Origin: Hymenobacter convexus
GTDB lineage: Bacteria; Bacteroidota; Bacteroidia; Cytophagales; Hymenobacteraceae
DNA length: 64,000 nt
Direction of reading: 5' to 3'
NCBI RefSeq assembly: GCF_030580955.1
Contig: NZ_JAUQON010000002.1
Span: 372,001 to 436,000 of the forward strand
Both the position numbers and the translations under genes were made by a program. Shown piece by piece: positions 38,079-46,433 of the stretch (the first letter of the stretch is position 1; the number at the start of each line of letters is the position of its first letter). Under the pieces are notes generated by a model, which was given only the letters and a program-made list of their open reading frames with translations, was not told the DNA's origin and did not search any database.

Positions 38079-40523
38079 CTAAAACTCCACAATAAACCCC
38101 ACGGTGGGCACCACCAGCGCGTCGCTGTCGGGCAGGAGGATGGGCACAGCGTTGCTGCCGTCGGGGCGCAGGGGCTGGCCGTCGGTGGTGGTGTAAGCGG
38201 AGTTGTCGGGCAGGCGCTCGAAGGTGTAGGTGGGGACTGAGACGGGCTTGGCCAGCAGGGCGTTCTGCACGTCGATGTAGAAATCGAAGCTCAGGCGGCG
38301 CAGGCTGATTTTCTTGTCGAGGCGCAGGTCGAGCTGCTGGAAGGAGCTGAGGCGCCGGGTGTTTAGCTGGCTATAGTCGAGGATGCCCTGGCCCACGGCC
38401 TGGTAGCTGGCGCGGCTGGCAGCCGCATCGTAGGGCGTGTAGGGGGCGCCGCCGCCCACGCGGAATTTGGCGCCCAACTCCCAGCCGCGGCCCAGCTTGT
38501 AGCCCAGCAGCGCCGAGCCCAGGAAGCGCGTGTCCCAGGCCGTGGGGCGGTACACGCCATCGGCCCCGTTGAACTCGGAGCGAAAAGCCGTGAGCGAGAC
38601 AATGGCGAAAAGCTTGCCGCTGAGCTTCTGTTGAAAGAAAGCTTCGGCCCCGTAGGCGCGGCCCTGGCCGGTGCTTGTCACGGCCTCGTTGCCGATGGCG
38701 TTGAAGTCGCCGCCCAGGTTGGCCAGGCTGATGCCGTCGCGCACGCTCACGGGGTAGTAGGCGTACTTTTTATAGAAGCCTTCCAGCGTGAGGCGGGTGG
38801 CGGCGCCGGGCAGCCACTCCAGCCCCGCCACCGCGTGGTCGGAGCGGATGTAGCGGCTGCTTTCGTTCAGGAGCCGGCCGCTGGCGTCGCGGTAGCCCAG
38901 AATGGTGCTGGGCGGAATCTTGTAGTAGCGGCCGAGGCTGGCATTCAGATTCAGCGTGGGCAGCAGAGCGTAGCTCAGCGACACGCGCGGCGACAGGGTG
39001 CGGTCGAGCCGGTAGCCGGCTAGCAGGGCGCTGGTACCATCGGCCCGCAGGCCGGCCGACACGGTGAGGCGGCTGTCGGCGCCGTAGGTGCGGGTGGCTT
39101 GGGCGAAGAGGCCGTAGCGCACGAAGTCGAGGTCGGTGACGAAGTTGACCGTCACGGCCGGGCTCACGAGGGTGCCACTGCCGTCGCGCACTTCGGCCCT
39201 GATGCGGTTGCGCAGGTTGTTGTCGTAATGCACCAGCTGGCCCACCACGCCGTAGCTGTACTGCCAGCGGCCCACGCGCTTGTTCACATCAGCGCGCAAC
39301 TTGTTCTCGGTTTCGTGGCTGCGGGCGAAGAGCTTGCGGTAGGCCTCCTGGCCCGCGTAGCCGTACTGAAACTGGTCGGCGGCGGCGTATTGCTGAGTGC
39401 GGCTCAGGGCCAGGTTCAGGTAGCCATTGGCCACCAAATGGCGCAGATTCAGACCCACCGTGTAGTTCCACTGGTTGATGGTGGGGTTGTTGCGCAAAAT
39501 GAATTCCTTGCTCGGCGAGCTGTTCTTGGGCGGCACAATCTCGAAGTGGTCGATGGCGCCCAGTCCCAGCGTGGTGAGCGTGGTTTTGGGCGAAATCTTC
39601 GTGGTCGTTTTGAATTGAAAGTCGTAGAAGTCGGGCCGGATGGGCAGGTCAATCAGCTTGAAAAGCAACTGCAAATACGAGCGCCGGGCCGAGGCCAGAA
39701 ACGTGGTGTTCTTCGTGAGGGGCCCTTCCAGCGTGGCCGCCACTTCGGTGCCCGAGGTGCGTAGGTTGCCCTGCACCCGCTCGGCGTTGCCGTCGCGCTG
39801 CCGGAACTGCAGCACCGCGCTCAGCGCGTTATCATACCGCGCCTGGAAGGCCGACGAGCTCAACGTCACGTCCTCGATAAAGCTGACGTTCAGGATACCC
39901 GCCGGGCCGCCCGCGCTGCCCTGGGTTGGGAAGTGGTTAATAACGGGCACCTCAATTCCATCGAGGTAATACACGTTTTCGTTCGGCGCGCCGCCTCGGA
40001 TGATGATATCGTTGCGAAAGCCGGCCGTGCCGCCCGAGCCGCCGCCGCCCACGCCGGGCAGGCTTTGCACCACCCTGGAAATGTCGAAGTTGCCGCCCGG
40101 GTTGCTCTTGATTTCTTCGGTGGTGAGGCGCTGCACGCTCAGGGGCGTTTCGGCCGTGGCCACGCGAATGGCGCGGTTGGCCGTCACGGTCACTTCGCCC
40201 AGCGCCTGCGGGCTTTTGTTGATTTCGAGGTTGAGGGTGTTCACATTGCCGCTGCTCACGGCCACGTCGGCGCGCAGCAAGGCGTCGTAGCCCACGAAAC
40301 TGGCGCGCAGGTTGTAGGCCCCGGCCGGCACGCCGGTGAGGCGGTAGCGCCCCTCCGCATCGGTGGCCGTGCCGAAGGTGGTGCCTTCCAGCGTGATGCT
40401 CACGCCGGGCAGGGCCTCTTGGGTGGCGCGGTCGCGCACGGTGCCGGCGAGGGTGCCGGGGTTTTGAGCGCGGCTGATGAAGGAAAGCAGCAGGAAGAAA
40501 AGCAGGAAGGTAGTGATGCGCAT
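38079..40523 (-). CDS. TonB-dependent outer-membrane receptor
   Basis: A 814-residue receptor with a signal peptide (MRITTFLLFFLLLSFISRAQ). Residues 24-105 form the carboxypeptidase-regulatory/CNA-like fold common in Bacteroidota (GTLAGTVRDRATQEALPGVS, TDAEGRYRLTGVPAG). The plug (about 115-235) has VVQSLPGVGGGG, DIIIRGGAPNENVYYLDGIE and GILNVSFIEDV. The barrel runs to a final aromatic residue (VVPTVGFIVEF). It takes up a ligand across the outer membrane with TonB/ExbBD energy. There is no SusD partner next to it, so the substrate is not obviously a glycan; iron chelates, vitamins or peptides are possible. It stands alone between tRNA-Phe and the stress-protein cluster. Confidence 0.93.
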   Translation of the reverse strand: MRITTFLLFFLLLSFISRAQNPGTLAGTVRDRATQEALPGVSITLEGTTFGTATDAEGRYRLTGVPAGAYNLRASFVGYDALLRADVAVSSGNVNTLNLEINKSPQALGEVTVTANRAIRVATAETPLSVQRLTTEEIKSNPGGNFDISRVVQSLPGVGGGGSGGTAGFRNDIIIRGGAPNENVYYLDGIEVPVINHFPTQGSAGGPAGILNVSFIEDVTLSSSAFQARYDNALSAVLQFRQRDGNAERVQGNLRTSGTEVAATLEGPLTKNTTFLASARRSYLQLLFKLIDLPIRPDFYDFQFKTTTKISPKTTLTTLGLGAIDHFEIVPPKNSSPSKEFILRNNPTINQWNYTVGLNLRHLVANGYLNLALSRTQQYAAADQFQYGYAGQEAYRKLFARSHETENKLRADVNKRVGRWQYSYGVVGQLVHYDNNLRNRIRAEVRDGSGTLVSPAVTVNFVTDLDFVRYGLFAQATRTYGADSRLTVSAGLRADGTSALLAGYRLDRTLSPRVSLSYALLPTLNLNASLGRYYKIPPSTILGYRDASGRLLNESSRYIRSDHAVAGLEWLPGAATRLTLEGFYKKYAYYPVSVRDGISLANLGGDFNAIGNEAVTSTGQGRAYGAEAFFQQKLSGKLFAIVSLTAFRSEFNGADGVYRPTAWDTRFLGSALLGYKLGRGWELGAKFRVGGGAPYTPYDAAASRASYQAVGQGILDYSQLNTRRLSSFQQLDLRLDKKISLRRLSFDFYIDVQNALLAKPVSVPTYTFERLPDNSAYTTTDGQPLRPDGSNAVPILLPDSDALVVPTVGFIVEF

Positions 40524-40561
40524 GCAACACCAAGAATCGGAAAAGGAAAATGTTTGCCGAT

Positions 40562-40599
40562 GAAAGCTCGAGAAAGGCCATCGCCCTTTTCGAGCTTTC
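40562..40599 (-). terminator. Hairpin after the first universal stress protein gene
   Basis: GAAAGCTCGAAAAGGGC and its near mirror GCCTTTCTCGAGCTTTC pair on the minus strand, 46 bases after the stop codon at 40646. No T-run follows, so it may be a processing or roadblock structure instead. Confidence 0.5.
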
Positions 40600-40645
40600 C
40601 CAGGTTCATTCCTGCTGACGCAAGCGGCTGTTTCTGGGCCTGTTG

Positions 40646-41467
40646 CTACTGCGCCGGCAACACCAGCACCGGTAGCAGGCTTTGCCGCATCACTTCGGCC
40701 GTGACGCTGTGGTGGAACAGGCTGCCCATGACGCAGCGCTGCCGGGCCACCACCACCACCAGGTCGAAGTCGGCCGGTTGGGCCGCTTCCAGCATGCCGG
40801 TGGCCGCGTGGGAACTCACAACCGTGTGCGACGCCACAGCGGGCAGGCCCGAGAACAAGCCGGTGCGCGTCACCGAATTCATCACCAGCGGCGCCAGCTC
40901 GTCGGGGCCCGTGTCGGGGATGACGTGGAACATCGTGACGGTAGCATCCAGGGCTTCGAACAGGGCGTGCGTGGGCCCGGCGTTGTCGCTCAGCGCGAAG
41001 GGGCAGCCGTCCACGGCCAGCAGCACGCGCTTGGGCGGCGCGGTGCTGGTCACGCCGTGGGGCACCACCAGCAGGGGGCAGGGCACCTTGGCGCGCAGCA
41101 GGTCGAGCAAAGTGGTTTGCACCAGCTCGTCGGGCGTGTCGGCGTAGTCGGGGCGGCCCAGCACCACCAGCAGCGGATGGTGGCGGCTCACGGCATCGGC
41201 CACGGCGTCGGCCACACGGCCGTGGCCGATTTCGGCCACCACGGGCACGGCAACCTGGCTGGCTACGCTGCTGAGGGCCGCGTCCACGGCTCCGGGGGAG
41301 AGGTTGGAGAAACCGGTGCTGAGCAATTCGGGGTCGGGCTGGGAATCAGGGTGCACGTGCAGGAGCACCAGACGCGCCTGGAGGGCGCCGGCCAGGTTGG
41401 TGGCGTAGTCCAGGGCCTTGTTGGCGGCCTGGAAAAAGTCGGTAAGGATGAGCACTGAGGCGTCCAT
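40646..41467 (-). CDS. Two-domain universal stress protein (USP)
   Basis: A 273-residue protein with two UspA folds. The first opens ASVLILTDFFQAANKALDYA and LVLLHVHPD and closes VVLGRPDYADTPDELV...CPLLVVP, keeping only part of the G-2x-G-9x-G(S/T) nucleotide loop. The second closes with ARQRCVMGSLFHHSVTAEVM ... LLPVLVLP, where the usual glycines are replaced by a LFHxSVTA stretch shared with three paralogues nearby. USPs bind ATP or AMP and act in stress survival; with these altered loops nucleotide binding is uncertain. It is the first of four in this region and is divergent from the gene at 41855. Confidence 0.88.
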   Translation of the reverse strand: MDASVLILTDFFQAANKALDYATNLAGALQARLVLLHVHPDSQPDPELLSTGFSNLSPGAVDAALSSVASQVAVPVVAEIGHGRVADAVADAVSRHHPLLVVLGRPDYADTPDELVQTTLLDLLRAKVPCPLLVVPHGVTSTAPPKRVLLAVDGCPFALSDNAGPTHALFEALDATVTMFHVIPDTGPDELAPLVMNSVTRTGLFSGLPAVASHTVVSSHAATGMLEAAQPADFDLVVVVARQRCVMGSLFHHSVTAEVMRQSLLPVLVLPAQ

Positions 41468-41854
41468 GAATGAGTTGGAAGCAGATGGTGCTTCCTGTTT
41501 AAAGGTCTGATAATCCGACGGCCAGCGCCCTGCGCAAGATTAGGGCGGCGCCTGATTTTGCTCATGTTTTGCGGCCGCAGTTTGCTGGGAAATTGCGGCA
41601 TTATCAGCGCAGGGGGCCATGCAGGTTTTGGCTGCCTGAAAGCTGGTCCGTGCTAAAAACCGTCAGGACATGAAGCCAACTGTTTTTCTGGGGTGGCTGG
41701 TGGGCGGCGGGCACCGGACGGCGGGCCAGCAGCCGCCCACTGCCGTTGTCCCGCAGGCCGTAGCGCCGTCGCCCGGCAAGATGTGGCGGCCTGCGCCAGC
41801 ACGGCCATTCGCTGAGCTTGCCTCATTGCCATAAATCCACTCCATCCTTGTGCC
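41468..41854. other. 387-base divergent intergenic region
   Basis: This is the shared upstream region of the stress protein at 40646 and the gene at 41855. Open frames exist but they lack any codon or domain support. No clear TAnnTTTG box was found; AT content is not raised. Confidence 0.5.
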
Positions 41855-42688
41855 ATGAATGCGAAGCAATCCATTCTGTGGGGTTCGGCGGCGCTGGCGG
41901 CGGGCGCGGCGGGCGCGATGCTGCTGGGCCGGGCGGCCAGCGCCCGCCGCCTGCACGACGACGTGGCCCGGCTCTTTGCCGATGCGGCCGACCCTTCGCG
42001 CCACATCTACCGCGAGGCGCAGCTGGTGGGCCTGCCCGCGCCGGTGAAGCGTTACTTCCGCCACGTACTGCCCGACGGCCGGCCCTACCTGCGGGGCCTG
42101 CGCCTGCGCCACGACGGCCAGTTCAAACCCAACCTGAAGAAGGAGTGGGTGCGCATAACCGGCGAGGAATACATGACGGCCTGCCCGCCGGGCTTCATCT
42201 GGCAGGGCACAACCAGCCAGTTCACGGCGCGCGACGCCTACGAGGACGGCCACGGCCGCCTGGCGGTGCACCTGCTGGGCCTGGTGCCCGTGCTGCACGG
42301 CGAGGGCCCCACCTACGACGATGGCGAACTGCTGCGCTGGCTGACCGAAACCGTGCTGATGCCCACCGCCCTGCTGCCCAGCGACGAGCTGTGCTGGATT
42401 GACCTCGACGACGAGTCGGCGCGGCTGCTGTTCCGTCATCGTGGCCGGTCGGTGGCGTGCATCGTGCGCTTCAATGCCGCGAACGAAATCGAAGAATGCG
42501 AAGCCCTGCGCCACCAGGGCGAAGCTGGTCTGCAGACCTGGGTGGGCCGCTTTCTGCACTACCGCGCCTGGCACGGCGTGCGCGCCCCCAGCGTGCTGGA
42601 AGCCAGCTGGGTGATAGACGGCCACCGCCAGCCCTACGCCCAATTCGCCGTGAGAGAACTGGAATACGACCAATTGAAGGCGTTTTAA
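41855..42688 (+). CDS. Conserved protein, DUF6920/DUF6544-like
   Basis: A 277-residue protein with an N-terminal hydrophobic segment (about 6-25, SILWGSAALAAGAAGAMLLG) that may be a membrane anchor. The body has LVGLPAPVKRYFRHVLPDG and RGLRLRHDGQFKPN, then ITGEEYMTACPPGFIWQGTT, and a beta-rich C-terminal half ending SWVIDGHRQPYAQFAVRELE. This resembles the DUF6920 (formerly DUF6544) family, whose members carry the opening LPxPVxRYFxxVLPxG; function unknown. It sits among the universal stress protein genes but is not closely spaced with them. Family naming is from memory of the motif and should be treated as probable. Confidence 0.75.
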   Translation: MNAKQSILWGSAALAAGAAGAMLLGRAASARRLHDDVARLFADAADPSRHIYREAQLVGLPAPVKRYFRHVLPDGRPYLRGLRLRHDGQFKPNLKKEWVRITGEEYMTACPPGFIWQGTTSQFTARDAYEDGHGRLAVHLLGLVPVLHGEGPTYDDGELLRWLTETVLMPTALLPSDELCWIDLDDESARLLFRHRGRSVACIVRFNAANEIEECEALRHQGEAGLQTWVGRFLHYRAWHGVRAPSVLEASWVIDGHRQPYAQFAVRELEYDQLKAF

Positions 42689-43073
42689 ACCGCTGATAGC
42701 AGTTGAATAAGCAAATCTGAAAAGAGCCCAGATTTAACCCTGAGCGACGCAGGGGGCAGCCTGGCCCCTGCGTCGCTCAGAAACCGCGTTGCTACAGCGG
42801 CTTTCGAGTCTCCGCGTCTGCGCCCCGGCATGATGAAAATCAGCCGACTGGCTAATTTGTGTCAGGGTTTTGGGATGGAGAAATGACGAATTTTGGAAAG
42901 TTCACAGGCGAGTTCCGGGCGCCGGCCCGCTGCCGGCCCCGGCCCGTGACAGGTGAACCCAGACGCGACCAATCCGCTGCGCCGGCCCTGAGCGCGGCGC
43001 TTATCCGGCATGGAAGTGGGCGGCCTGACACTGCCCATTTCCTCCGCGCCTTCACCTTATGCTGCTGCTAGCC
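42689..43073. other. 385-base intergenic region with a strong hairpin
   Basis: The hairpin CTGAGCGACGCAGGGG/CCCCTGCGTCGCTCAG at 42740-42780 is probably the terminator of the gene at 41855 although no T-run follows. The rest (42790-43070) is the upstream region of the next stress-protein gene; CTAATTTG at 42852-42859 weakly resembles a -7 box. Confidence 0.55.
42740..42780 (+). terminator. Perfect 16-bp stem hairpin after the DUF6920-like gene
   Basis: The arms are exact reverse complements with a 9-base loop, about 50 bases after the stop codon. It is strong but lacks the T-run of a standard terminator. Confidence 0.55.
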
Positions 43074-43934
43074 ATGAGTCCCTGCATCGTTGTCCTCACC
43101 GATTTTTCGCTGGCAGCGGAGCGGGCCCGGGCCTACGCCGCCGTGCTGGCGGGGCCGCTCAAGGCCGCCCTGCACCTCGTACACGTGTACATCCCGGCCC
43201 CCATCACCACCGAATACGGCATTGTGCTGCCCGTGATGGACCCGCAGTACGCGCCCGAGACCCTGCGCAGCCTCAAGCAGATAGCCGATGCCCTGCCCGT
43301 GCCCGCCACGGCCGAAGTGCTGGAAGCCGACTGGCCCGGCGCCATCGGCGAAGCGCTGGAGAAATACCATCCGCTGCTGGTCGTGGCCGGCTTCACCGAC
43401 GAAGAGGACTGGTTCAGCGAGTGGTTTGGCAACCGGGCCCGGCCGCTGGCTGCCCAAACCGGCTACCCGCTGCTGCTCGTGCCCGAGCACCTGCCCGATG
43501 CCGCCCTGTACCTGCCCCAGCGCCTGGTGCTGGCCATCGAAGACCGGCCCTTCCGGCTGGAGCCGCCGGCCCGGGCAGTGGCCGCTCTGCTCAATGCGCT
43601 GGCGGTTGAGATTGTGGCCGTCACGGTGCTGCCCGCCGCGGAAAGCACCGGCGGCTGGGACGGCCTGCGCGCCGCCCAGCAAAGCGGCCTGGCCGCCTGC
43701 ATGCCCCAGTGCGGCCTGCACAAAGTGCAGAGCGAGCTGCCGGCCTCCGGCGTGCTCGAAGCCGTGGGCGACCTGCACGCCGACGTGGTGGCGCTGCTCG
43801 ACCAGGGCCACGGCTGGGCGCACAAGCTCTTCCGCGGCAGCGTCATCGACTATGTGCTGCGGCACACGCGGGTGCCCGTACTGCTGCTGGCGGCCCAGCT
43901 GCCGGCGCCCGTACCCGAGTTGCTGCCGCATTAA
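43074..43934 (+). CDS. Two-domain universal stress protein
   Basis: A 286-residue tandem UspA protein. The first domain opens PCIVVLTDFSLAAERARAYA and ends VVAGFTDEEDWFSEWFGNRA ... YPLLLVP; the second ends LLDQGHGWAHKLFRGSVIDY ... VPVLLLAA. Neither has a complete G-2x-G-9x-G(S/T) loop. An ATG 15 bases earlier (43059) is possible; I chose 43074 because the domain starts there. The next gene, another USP on the same strand, begins 46 bases downstream, so they are probably co-transcribed and may act together. Confidence 0.88.
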   Translation: MSPCIVVLTDFSLAAERARAYAAVLAGPLKAALHLVHVYIPAPITTEYGIVLPVMDPQYAPETLRSLKQIADALPVPATAEVLEADWPGAIGEALEKYHPLLVVAGFTDEEDWFSEWFGNRARPLAAQTGYPLLLVPEHLPDAALYLPQRLVLAIEDRPFRLEPPARAVAALLNALAVEIVAVTVLPAAESTGGWDGLRAAQQSGLAACMPQCGLHKVQSELPASGVLEAVGDLHADVVALLDQGHGWAHKLFRGSVIDYVLRHTRVPVLLLAAQLPAPVPELLPH

Positions 43935-43980
43935 TGCTTTCGCCTTTAGTCGTTTATGTAATCTATAATAGAATTGCGCT

Positions 43981-44871
43981 ATGTGCCTTACCGTCATTGT
44001 TATTTCCGGATTTTACGAGCCGGCGCGGCATGCCATTCGCTACGCCGACACGCTGGCCCAGGCCGTGCATGGCAATCTGGTGCTGCTGCACGTCAACCGG
44101 GCTTCGCTCATCGACCCCTACGAGCTGGTGGGGGCAGTGGGGGAGAAGTACCACCAGCAGGAGCTGCAGGGCCAGGCCGACACGGCCGCCGCCCTGCGCC
44201 AGCTGGCCCAGCGCCTGCACGTGCCCACCACCGTCGAAATGGCCACCGACCTGCTGCCCGACATGGCTCGTGAGCTGTCGGCACGCTACCACCCGGCCCT
44301 GTTCGTGCTGGGCCAGCCCGACGAAGACCACCCCGATTTCGCCGGCACGGCGGCCATGTGCGCCGAGCTGCTGCGTGCCGGCCAGCTGCCCATTCTGGCC
44401 GTACCCACCACTGCGCCCACCGAGCATCCGCCGCGCCGCTTCCTGATTGCCGCCGACCGCGAGCCCTTCGCCCTGAGCGCGGCCAGCCAGGCCCTACGCC
44501 CCATGCTGGCTCTGCTGGGCACCGAGTTTGTGGTGGCCCACGTTTCGGCCGGGGGCGACGACGACGATAGCTGCGCCGAAGCCCTGCGGGCGGTGCGCAA
44601 CAGCCGCCTGGTCGAGTTCAGCAACCCCGAGCTGCAGGGCTACGTCGACAGCGACTACGCCCAGGGCCTGCTCACGGCCATCATGGAAGCCCCGGCCGAC
44701 GTGGCGGTGGTGCTGGCCCGCGAGCGCAGCTTCATGGGCGAGCTGTTTCATCGCAGCGTGACGGCGCGGCTGCTGGGGCGCTGCCCCGTGCCGGTGCTGG
44801 TGCTGCCCACGGCCTCCGAAGGGCCCCGCCCTACGCTGGTTGAGCAGGCGGTCGCCACGGCCATCGCCTGA
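43981..44871 (+). CDS. Two-domain universal stress protein
   Basis: A 296-residue tandem UspA protein. The first domain starts MCLTVIVISGFYEPARHAIR and ends LFVLGQPDEDHPDFAGTAAM ... LPILAVP; the second starts RFLIAADREPFALSAASQAL and ends VVLARERSFMGELFHRSVTA ... VPVLVLP. The last motif is the same LFHRSVTA type as in the protein at 45340. It probably forms an operon with the USP gene at 43074 and is followed by a strong terminator at 44896. Confidence 0.9.
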   Translation: MCLTVIVISGFYEPARHAIRYADTLAQAVHGNLVLLHVNRASLIDPYELVGAVGEKYHQQELQGQADTAAALRQLAQRLHVPTTVEMATDLLPDMARELSARYHPALFVLGQPDEDHPDFAGTAAMCAELLRAGQLPILAVPTTAPTEHPPRRFLIAADREPFALSAASQALRPMLALLGTEFVVAHVSAGGDDDDSCAEALRAVRNSRLVEFSNPELQGYVDSDYAQGLLTAIMEAPADVAVVLARERSFMGELFHRSVTARLLGRCPVPVLVLPTASEGPRPTLVEQAVATAIA

Positions 44872-44895
44872 GTTATTGGTTTTGCTGCATCCGCC

Positions 44896-44932
44896 AGAGA
44901 AAGGGCCCCGAATACCGGGGCCCTTTCTCTTT
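44896..44932. terminator. Terminator after the USP pair
   Basis: AGAGAAAGGGCCCCG/CGGGGCCCTTTCTCT forms a 15-base stem ending in TTT, 24 bases after the stop at 44871. It can also serve the convergent gene at 44981. Confidence 0.85.
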
Positions 44933-44980
44933 GGGCTTGGAAATAAAGTGGTTTGAGCGGCGTGGGAGCGGGGCCTGCTC

Positions 44981-45259
44981 CTACAAGCCAGTCTGCTCGT
45001 TTTTCAGGTCGAAGACGTCGCCACCGGCGTAGCGCGAGTCTTCCTCGGCGTAGGCGGCGCGCAGCTCGGCCTCGGTGCCGCCGGCTTCGATGCGGGCGGC
45101 GGCTTCTGCGTGGGCAGGGTCGGGTGCGGCAGCGGGCACATCGGGCGTAGCGGCCGTCGTGCCGAAGGTGCCGAAGTGCGGAGTGCCGATGTGTGGTTTA
45201 GTAGCCGGCTCGCGTGTTGAAGTAGGACGGCTGGCCACGGATTTGGGGCTGTTTTTCAT
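44981..45259 (-). CDS. Small hydrophilic protein of unknown function
   Basis: A 92-residue protein; the ATG at 45259 was preferred to an in-frame start 33 bases earlier that adds an odd hydrophobic leader. It has no signal peptide or membrane segment. The first half is Pro/Thr/Ser-rich (VASRPTSTREPATKPHIGTP), the second half acidic and Ala-rich (AEAAARIEAGGTEAELRAAY, then EEDSRYAGGDVFDLKNEQTG), probably a helix after a disordered tail. No family is recognised. It lies inside the stress-protein block, which is the only hint of a role. Confidence 0.6.
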   Translation of the reverse strand: MKNSPKSVASRPTSTREPATKPHIGTPHFGTFGTTAATPDVPAAAPDPAHAEAAARIEAGGTEAELRAAYAEEDSRYAGGDVFDLKNEQTGL

Positions 45260-45339
45260 GGTTGAATACGAAAGGAGAAGGTGGATAGTCATGCGATAAA
45301 AAGCTAAGTGAGCAGTGCCGCCAGTGCCACAAGTGGGGC

Positions 45340-46194
45340 CTAATGCGAGTCTTCGGTGGGGAGCAGCAGTACCGGCATCTGGCAGTGGCGCAGCACCTTG
45401 GCCGTCACGCTGCGGTGAAATAGCTGCTTCAGGAAGCTGCGCGGGCGGGCCATGAGTACCACCAGGTCGGCGTAGGTGTCTTCGCAGGCCCGCAGAATAC
45501 CGGCGGAGGCCGAGTTATGGGCCACCTGGTAGAGCTGCAGCGGCGCGCTTTCGGGCAGCAGCATGCTGGCCCGCATCTCGGCCAGCACCAGCTTGCCGGC
45601 AAACTCCGGCACCTCGTCGTCCTCCACCGCGTGCGTCACGATGTAGGTGCTGGGGCTGGCCGAGAGCAGGGGCGCCAGGTGCCGCGTGGCGGCGTTGGGC
45701 ATGAAAGCGTCGCCATCCAAGGCGAATAACAGGCGCCGGGGCACGCCGGGCGCCGGTGCGGCTTCGGGCACCAGCAGCAGGGGCAGGTGCGTGGTGCGGA
45801 GCACCGGCAGCGCCCGGTTGTGCAGCAGGTGGTCGAGCAGGTCGTGGTCGGGGCTCAGGCCCATCACCAGCAGCAGCGGCTGGTGCTGGCGCACGGCGGC
45901 GGCCAGGGCATCGCACACGGGGCCGGGGGCTTCTTCCAGGTCGGCCGGAACGGGTAGCCGCCGGGTGAGCGCCAGCAGGTCTGCCAGCCGCTCGGGGCGT
46001 TCGTGGGTGGCCAGCTGCGCCTCGGCACTGGCCAGCTCGGGGGCCAGCAGCACCGGCACCAGGTCCAGCGAAGGCAGGTTGAGCAGCACCAGGCGGGCGT
46101 GGAGGGGGGCGCCCAGCTCGGCTGCGTAGCGGGCGGCCCGCTCGGCCGCGGCCGATGAGTTGACGAGTACCAGAATGCAAGGTGCCATTGCCAT
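45340..46194 (-). CDS. Two-domain universal stress protein
   Basis: A 284-residue tandem UspA protein opening PCILVLVNSSAAAERAARYA. The first domain ends LLVMGLSPDHDLLDHLLHNRA ... LPLLLVP; the second starts RLLFALDGDAFMPNAATRHL and ends VVLMARPRSFLKQLFHRSVT ... MPVLLLP. The nucleotide loop is altered in the same way as in the USP at 43981. An ATG two codons later (46188) would serve equally. It lies on the minus strand downstream of the antiporter gene, 239 bases from its stop, in an AT-rich spacer (46322-46380) that probably holds its promoter. Confidence 0.88.
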   Translation of the reverse strand: MAMAPCILVLVNSSAAAERAARYAAELGAPLHARLVLLNLPSLDLVPVLLAPELASAEAQLATHERPERLADLLALTRRLPVPADLEEAPGPVCDALAAAVRQHQPLLLVMGLSPDHDLLDHLLHNRALPVLRTTHLPLLLVPEAAPAPGVPRRLLFALDGDAFMPNAATRHLAPLLSASPSTYIVTHAVEDDEVPEFAGKLVLAEMRASMLLPESAPLQLYQVAHNSASAGILRACEDTYADLVVLMARPRSFLKQLFHRSVTAKVLRHCQMPVLLLPTEDSH

Positions 46195-46433
46195 GAGGAG
46201 AAAATCGGCGATAAAAGAAAAGGCCCGGCCACCCTCCGGTGCGCATCAAAAGGTTGCTCGGGGCCGGATGAATCCGGCGTGCCGCCGGCGCACGGTTGCG
46301 CCGCTTGAGCAGGTGAAGTTCAGTTTATTTATGTGTTAAAATACTGAATACAATCATCTTAGCGCCTGATTATAATCATGGCTGCCCAGGGAAAAGCGTG
46401 GCCAGTTTGCCCGGGCCGCCAAGCGCCGCGCCA

